Assembly (NCBI GenBank): GCA_015065795.1 | Contig: SVPO01000011.1 | Location: 1-34,882 of the forward strand | DNA from: Oscillospiraceae bacterium | GTDB taxonomy: Bacteria; Bacillota; Clostridia; Oscillospirales; Acutalibacteraceae | DNA: 34,882 nt | Direction of reading: 5' to 3' | Shown here: in pieces, positions 31,494 to 34,882 of the stretch | Position numbering within the stretch: the stretch's first letter is position 1 | Layout of the letters: each line of letters begins with the position of its first letter | Notes under the pieces: generated by a model | What the model was told of the DNA's origin: nothing | Database searches by the model: none | The model's input: the letters and a program-made list of their open reading frames with translations, nothing else | Position numbers and translations under genes: made by a program

Positions 31494-34421
31494 TTGAAAA
31501 AAATCCTGTTCCCGGTGCTGCTGATGCTTTTTGCATGTTCGGTGCTTCTCTGCGGCTGCTCAGAAGTATTACCCGAATCGATTCCTGTTACAGCAGAGAC
31601 ATCGGAAAACCAGATAATCATCAGTGAGGTCATGTCGTCGAACAGCGTGTTTATTCCCGCAGCGGATGGACGCTGCTACGACTGGGTGGAGCTGCACAAT
31701 CTCACCGACCGCACCTTTGATCTCAGTTCCTGCTATATTACCGACGATGAACGCAGTCCCAAGAAGTTCCAGCTCACGGGAGTGGTGCTGGAGCCGGGCG
31801 GATACGCGGTGGTGTATCTTTCCGGACTTGGCGGCGTGGATATAGACAACCGGCTTCACGCCGACTTCAAGCTTTCTTCTCAGGGCGAGACCATCTATCT
31901 TAACGACCCTTCGGGCCTGATCATGTTCAAGATGATGGTGCCTCAGCTCAACGAGAATGTCTCCTACGGCTTTCCCGATGGAGCGAGAGGTTACACGGAG
32001 AATGATGGTGTGTGGTTTGCCGCACCTACTCCCGGCGAGAGAAACAGTGAGAATTATTCCTATGATCAGTCAAAGCTTGTCTACACATCCAACGGAGTGA
32101 TCATCAACGAATACATGACCGGCAACAGCTATTCCGTCTACGATGCCGACGGCGATTATCCCGACTGGGTGGAGCTTTATAACCCCACCGACAGCGACGC
32201 GGATATGTCCGGATATATGCTTTCGGATGACATTGATGCCATCGGCAAGTGGAAGTTCCCTGAGGGCACTGTTATCCCTGCCGGCGGATACCTGACTGTT
32301 TTCTGTTCCGGCAAAGACAAGGTGGATGACCTCGGAAATCTTCATACCAGTTTCTCTCTGGGAAGCGATGATACCGATCTGGTGCTGGGCAATAACCAGG
32401 GTGTTGCGGCATCTCACACGCGGCTCATCAAACTGCCGGAAAATATTTCCGGCGGACTGGTGGAGGAAACCGGTGAATGGAAGGTTTTTGCACGGCCAAC
32501 TCCCGGAGGAGCAAACATTACAACTGCTTTTGAACCGGACGATTTCCCTGCCCCGGACATCAATGACGGTGTGCTCATCAGCGAAACACTGGCAGGCTCG
32601 TCCTCCGGCGGTACATATAAAACCGACTATATCGAAATATACAACGCCACCTCCGGGGCGGTTGATCTGGGTGGCTATACGCTGTCCCAGTCGCCGGGTG
32701 AGGTGGTGTTCACCTTTCCCCAGACTACACTGAATGCCGGCTGCTACATCGTGGTGTGGTGCGACGGCATTGACATATCTGAGTCAGGAAAGACACTGCA
32801 CGCCGCCATCAAGATCAATCTGGGCGGAGAGCAGCTGTATCTTGCTGATGCCACGGGTAAGATCGTTGACGTTTTCAGCACGGGCAAGCAGATTTACGGA
32901 GTGTCAAGCGGACGAGTGGGCAGCGATGTTTCCCGGAGGAAATTCTTTGACAAGCCTACCCCCGGAGAGGAGAACGGCGGCAATGCCTATGACGCCTATG
33001 CCCCCAAGCCTGTGTTCAGCAGCATGGGAGGATACGTTGAGAGCGGCACAGAGGTGTCGATTTCCGTTCCTGAGGGCTGCACGGTGCGCTATACCACGGA
33101 CGGCATACTGCCCGACGAAAGCTCGGCACTGTATGATCCCTCGACCCCACTGATCATCAGCAGGACCACCGTGCTCAAGGCGGTGGCGTACAGAGATAAC
33201 TGTCTGAGCAGCGAGCTTGCCGCGGCAACATATTTTGTCACGGAGCCGCACTCCATCCCGGTGGTGAGCATGAGCGGCTTCGGCCTTATCGACCACGAGA
33301 ACGGAATTCTCGTCGAAGGCGCGCACAAGAATTATCGTAAGGAATGGGTCAGGAACGTCCATATCGAATACTACGACGAGAGCGGCGCTCTTGGTATTGA
33401 GTTTGATGCCGCGGCGGAGATTTTCGGACAGTATTCCAAGACCGAGGATAAAAAAGGCGTTCGTCTCAGCTTCCGTGAAAAGTACGGTATTTCCGAGGTT
33501 GTATACCCTTTCTTCCCCGACAGAGTGGAAGGCAGCAATTCCTTCAGGAGTCTGCTGCTCAGACCCAGCGGTCAGGATCAGACCAAGGGTATGCTCCGCG
33601 ACGAGATCGTACCCGAGATAATCCGCGGCAGAGTGGATGTTGACTATCAGGAGGTGCGTGCCTGCGCCCTGTATGTCAACGGCGAATACTGGGGACTTTA
33701 CTACATCCGTGAGCGTTTCGACGAGGATTATCTCGTCAACAAGTACGGCTACGAAAAAGGCAAGATCGACCTCATCAAGTCGCAGATCTTTGAGCAGGCA
33801 GGAACCATCGACGATTATATCGCGATGCAGGATTTTGCCAGGCTGAAGGATCTGACCTACAGCAAGAATTACGAACACATGGCTTCGCTCATCGATCTTG
33901 AATCGCTGTGCGACTTCTGGATCGTGGAGACATACTTTGCCAACACCGACACAGGCAACATCCGCTGCTACAAAGCTGAGGGCGGCAAGTGGCGCTGGAT
34001 GGTGTATGACTTTGACTGGAGCATGAACCGCTCCACATACAAGCGTGACTATATCTATAATCACTGCCTTGAAAAGACGGGACACGGTTCGGCAGACTTC
34101 AGCAACGCCATCATCCGCAAGATGCTGCAGAACGCGGAGTTCCGTGATCTGTTCATTTCCCGCTACTGCTACCATCTCAACACAACCTTCGAACCCGACC
34201 GCTGCATTGAGATCCTCGACCGCATGGCTGACGTTATCCGCGACGAGGTGCCGCGCAACGCCGAAAGATGGCCCAAGCCGTCGGTGGAGTCGTGGGAGAA
34301 CAACGTCGAGTTTCTCCGCGACTTCTTCGAGGAAAAGCCGGAAATGGCAAAACAGCAGCTCCGCAGCAACTTCGGTCTTTCCGAAGCCGAGCTGGAGGAG
34401 TATCTGGAGAAAAACAAATAA
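31494..34421 (+). CDS. CotH-kinase-family lipoprotein with three lamin-tail domains
   Basis: The 975-residue protein starts at TTG 31494 with AGGGGGCG upstream (GTG 31473 is in frame but lacks this spacing). A lipoprotein signal has lipobox L-C-G-C with C22 as the lipidated Cys. Three LTD (lamin-tail) domains follow, starting near 40, 200 and 360, each ending in a PTPGE/PTPGG tail; then a chitobiase C-terminal-like domain (about 503-583) with RYTTDG; then the CotH kinase domain (about 583-950) with RLSFREKYG, LRPSGQDQT, LYYIRERFD and the metal-binding WRWMVYDFDW (about 832). CotH kinases of spores phosphorylate coat proteins; here the protein is on the outside of the membrane. It is followed 46 bases later by a VTC-domain gene, its usual partner. 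Substrates are unknown. Confidence 0.9.
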   Translation: MKKILFPVLLMLFACSVLLCGCSEVLPESIPVTAETSENQIIISEVMSSNSVFIPAADGRCYDWVELHNLTDRTFDLSSCYITDDERSPKKFQLTGVVLEPGGYAVVYLSGLGGVDIDNRLHADFKLSSQGETIYLNDPSGLIMFKMMVPQLNENVSYGFPDGARGYTENDGVWFAAPTPGERNSENYSYDQSKLVYTSNGVIINEYMTGNSYSVYDADGDYPDWVELYNPTDSDADMSGYMLSDDIDAIGKWKFPEGTVIPAGGYLTVFCSGKDKVDDLGNLHTSFSLGSDDTDLVLGNNQGVAASHTRLIKLPENISGGLVEETGEWKVFARPTPGGANITTAFEPDDFPAPDINDGVLISETLAGSSSGGTYKTDYIEIYNATSGAVDLGGYTLSQSPGEVVFTFPQTTLNAGCYIVVWCDGIDISESGKTLHAAIKINLGGEQLYLADATGKIVDVFSTGKQIYGVSSGRVGSDVSRRKFFDKPTPGEENGGNAYDAYAPKPVFSSMGGYVESGTEVSISVPEGCTVRYTTDGILPDESSALYDPSTPLIISRTTVLKAVAYRDNCLSSELAAATYFVTEPHSIPVVSMSGFGLIDHENGILVEGAHKNYRKEWVRNVHIEYYDESGALGIEFDAAAEIFGQYSKTEDKKGVRLSFREKYGISEVVYPFFPDRVEGSNSFRSLLLRPSGQDQTKGMLRDEIVPEIIRGRVDVDYQEVRACALYVNGEYWGLYYIRERFDEDYLVNKYGYEKGKIDLIKSQIFEQAGTIDDYIAMQDFARLKDLTYSKNYEHMASLIDLESLCDFWIVETYFANTDTGNIRCYKAEGGKWRWMVYDFDWSMNRSTYKRDYIYNHCLEKTGHGSADFSNAIIRKMLQNAEFRDLFISRYCYHLNTTFEPDRCIEILDRMADVIRDEVPRNAERWPKPSVESWENNVEFLRDFFEEKPEMAKQQLRSNFGLSEAELEEYLEKNK

Positions 34422-34467
34422 TTCCCGGCTTCACACACCGAGAACACAGTGAGGTGAACCGCCACAG

Positions 34468-34882
34468 GTGAAATACAACGGACACACCCTCAGGCACGAG
34501 CTGAAATACCTGATAAACTACGCCGAATACCGCGCCATTTCTCTGGCTGCAGGCAGGATCCTTTACCCCGACGAGAACAGCGGCGACGACGGCTATTTCA
34601 TCCGCAGCCTGTATTTTGACGATCTGTACGACAGCGCCTATCTCGACAAGCAGGCAGGCGTTCTGCGCCGCCGCAAGCACCGCATCCGCATCTACAACTG
34701 CAGCGACGCGGTCATCAAGTTCGAGATCAAGGACAAGTTTGACAGCTACATTTCAAAGATCTCTGCCTCCATTACGCCCGAGCAGTGCCGCAGGATGATC
34801 CGCGGAAACTTCGATTTCATGATCGACTCGGACAAGCAGGCTCTGCGCGCCGGCTTCATCGACGCGCGCACCCGTCTGCTCC
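34468..34882 (+). CDS. VTC-type polyphosphate polymerase domain protein, 5' part
   Basis: A GTG (34468) with GAGGTG eleven bases upstream opens a frame that runs off the window after 138 codons. It reads as the start of a VTC domain: HELKYLI, RSLYFDD, RRRKHRIRIYN and IKFEIKDK, which carry the basic and acidic residues of the tunnel that makes polyphosphate from ATP in yeast Vtc4. The bacterial proteins usually lack the SPX domain, as here. In Clostridia it is often found beside CotH and DUF4956 genes. Catalysis is inferred by family. Confidence 0.85.
   Translation, partial: MKYNGHTLRHELKYLINYAEYRAISLAAGRILYPDENSGDDGYFIRSLYFDDLYDSAYLDKQAGVLRRRKHRIRIYNCSDAVIKFEIKDKFDSYISKISASITPEQCRRMIRGNFDFMIDSDKQALRAGFIDARTRLL

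Noticed and set aside
1-34882. CRISPR arrays, insertion sequences, integrases or toxin-antitoxin pairs
   Set aside because: I searched by eye for regular repeats, transposase motifs and small paired genes and found none.

Overview
The window looks like a chromosomal segment of a fermentative, strictly anaerobic low-O2 Firmicute of class Clostridia, most plausibly a Ruminococcaceae/Oscillospirales-type gut or rumen bacterium. The support is a multisubunit NAD(P)-linked [FeFe]-hydrogenase operon, Firmicute-specific families (DUF4364, DUF3842, a DUF4093-type RNase M5), purple-style AGGAGG ribosome binding sites, sigma-70 promoters that are AT-rich inside otherwise GC-moderate DNA, and a CotH/VTC gene pair common in that group. 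The genus is inference. I see no insertion sequence, phage gene, CRISPR array or integrase; this is ordinary chromosome with one accessory-looking regulatory block.

Layout. 1-4420 is all on the minus strand: a DUF218/SanA-like membrane protein (cut by the window edge), a PlsC-type acyltransferase with a C-terminal zinc ribbon, and a two-gene Zn/Cd/Pb efflux unit (free HMA metallochaperone, then a P1B-2 ATPase) driven by a consensus promoter that overlaps a palindromic operator-like site. 4493-9720 is plus: era-recO-mutS2 in one tight operon, then a single-pass membrane protein of unknown function, ended by a hairpin. 9736-11365 is minus: unknown protein - sirtuin - DUF3842. A tRNA-Gln(CUG) gene follows at 11476-11550 (minus). 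11685-13082 is a minus-strand RsmF-type rRNA m5C methyltransferase, divergent from a tiny Asn/Gln-rich 42-residue protein. 13379-14329 is a minus-strand monoacylglycerol-lipase-like hydrolase.

14688-22939 is the centre of the window: ten plus-strand genes in one apparent operon. Four encode an electron-bifurcating-type [FeFe]-hydrogenase of the HndABCD/HydABC kind (NuoE-like, HndB-like, NuoF-like and the M3-type catalytic subunit). Between the first and second structural genes sit six genes that look like a sensing/signalling module: DRTGG protein, HATPase protein, a HydS-like (sensory-class) [FeFe]-hydrogenase without a PAS domain, a second DRTGG protein, a PHP-domain protein and a second HATPase protein. 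A Rex-like palindrome lies upstream. The operon ends at a strong GNRA-loop terminator.

23076-30734 is plus: alaS behind a structured leader that can pair with its own ribosome binding site, a HIT hydrolase, a phosphoribosyltransferase, ComEC with a degenerate C-terminal domain, holA and an RNase M5-like gene. A convergent DUF4364 gene (minus) overlaps the last of these by 21 bp. 31428 to the end is plus: a CotH-family lipoprotein with three lamin-tail domains, followed by the start of a VTC-type polyphosphate-polymerase-domain gene that runs off the window.
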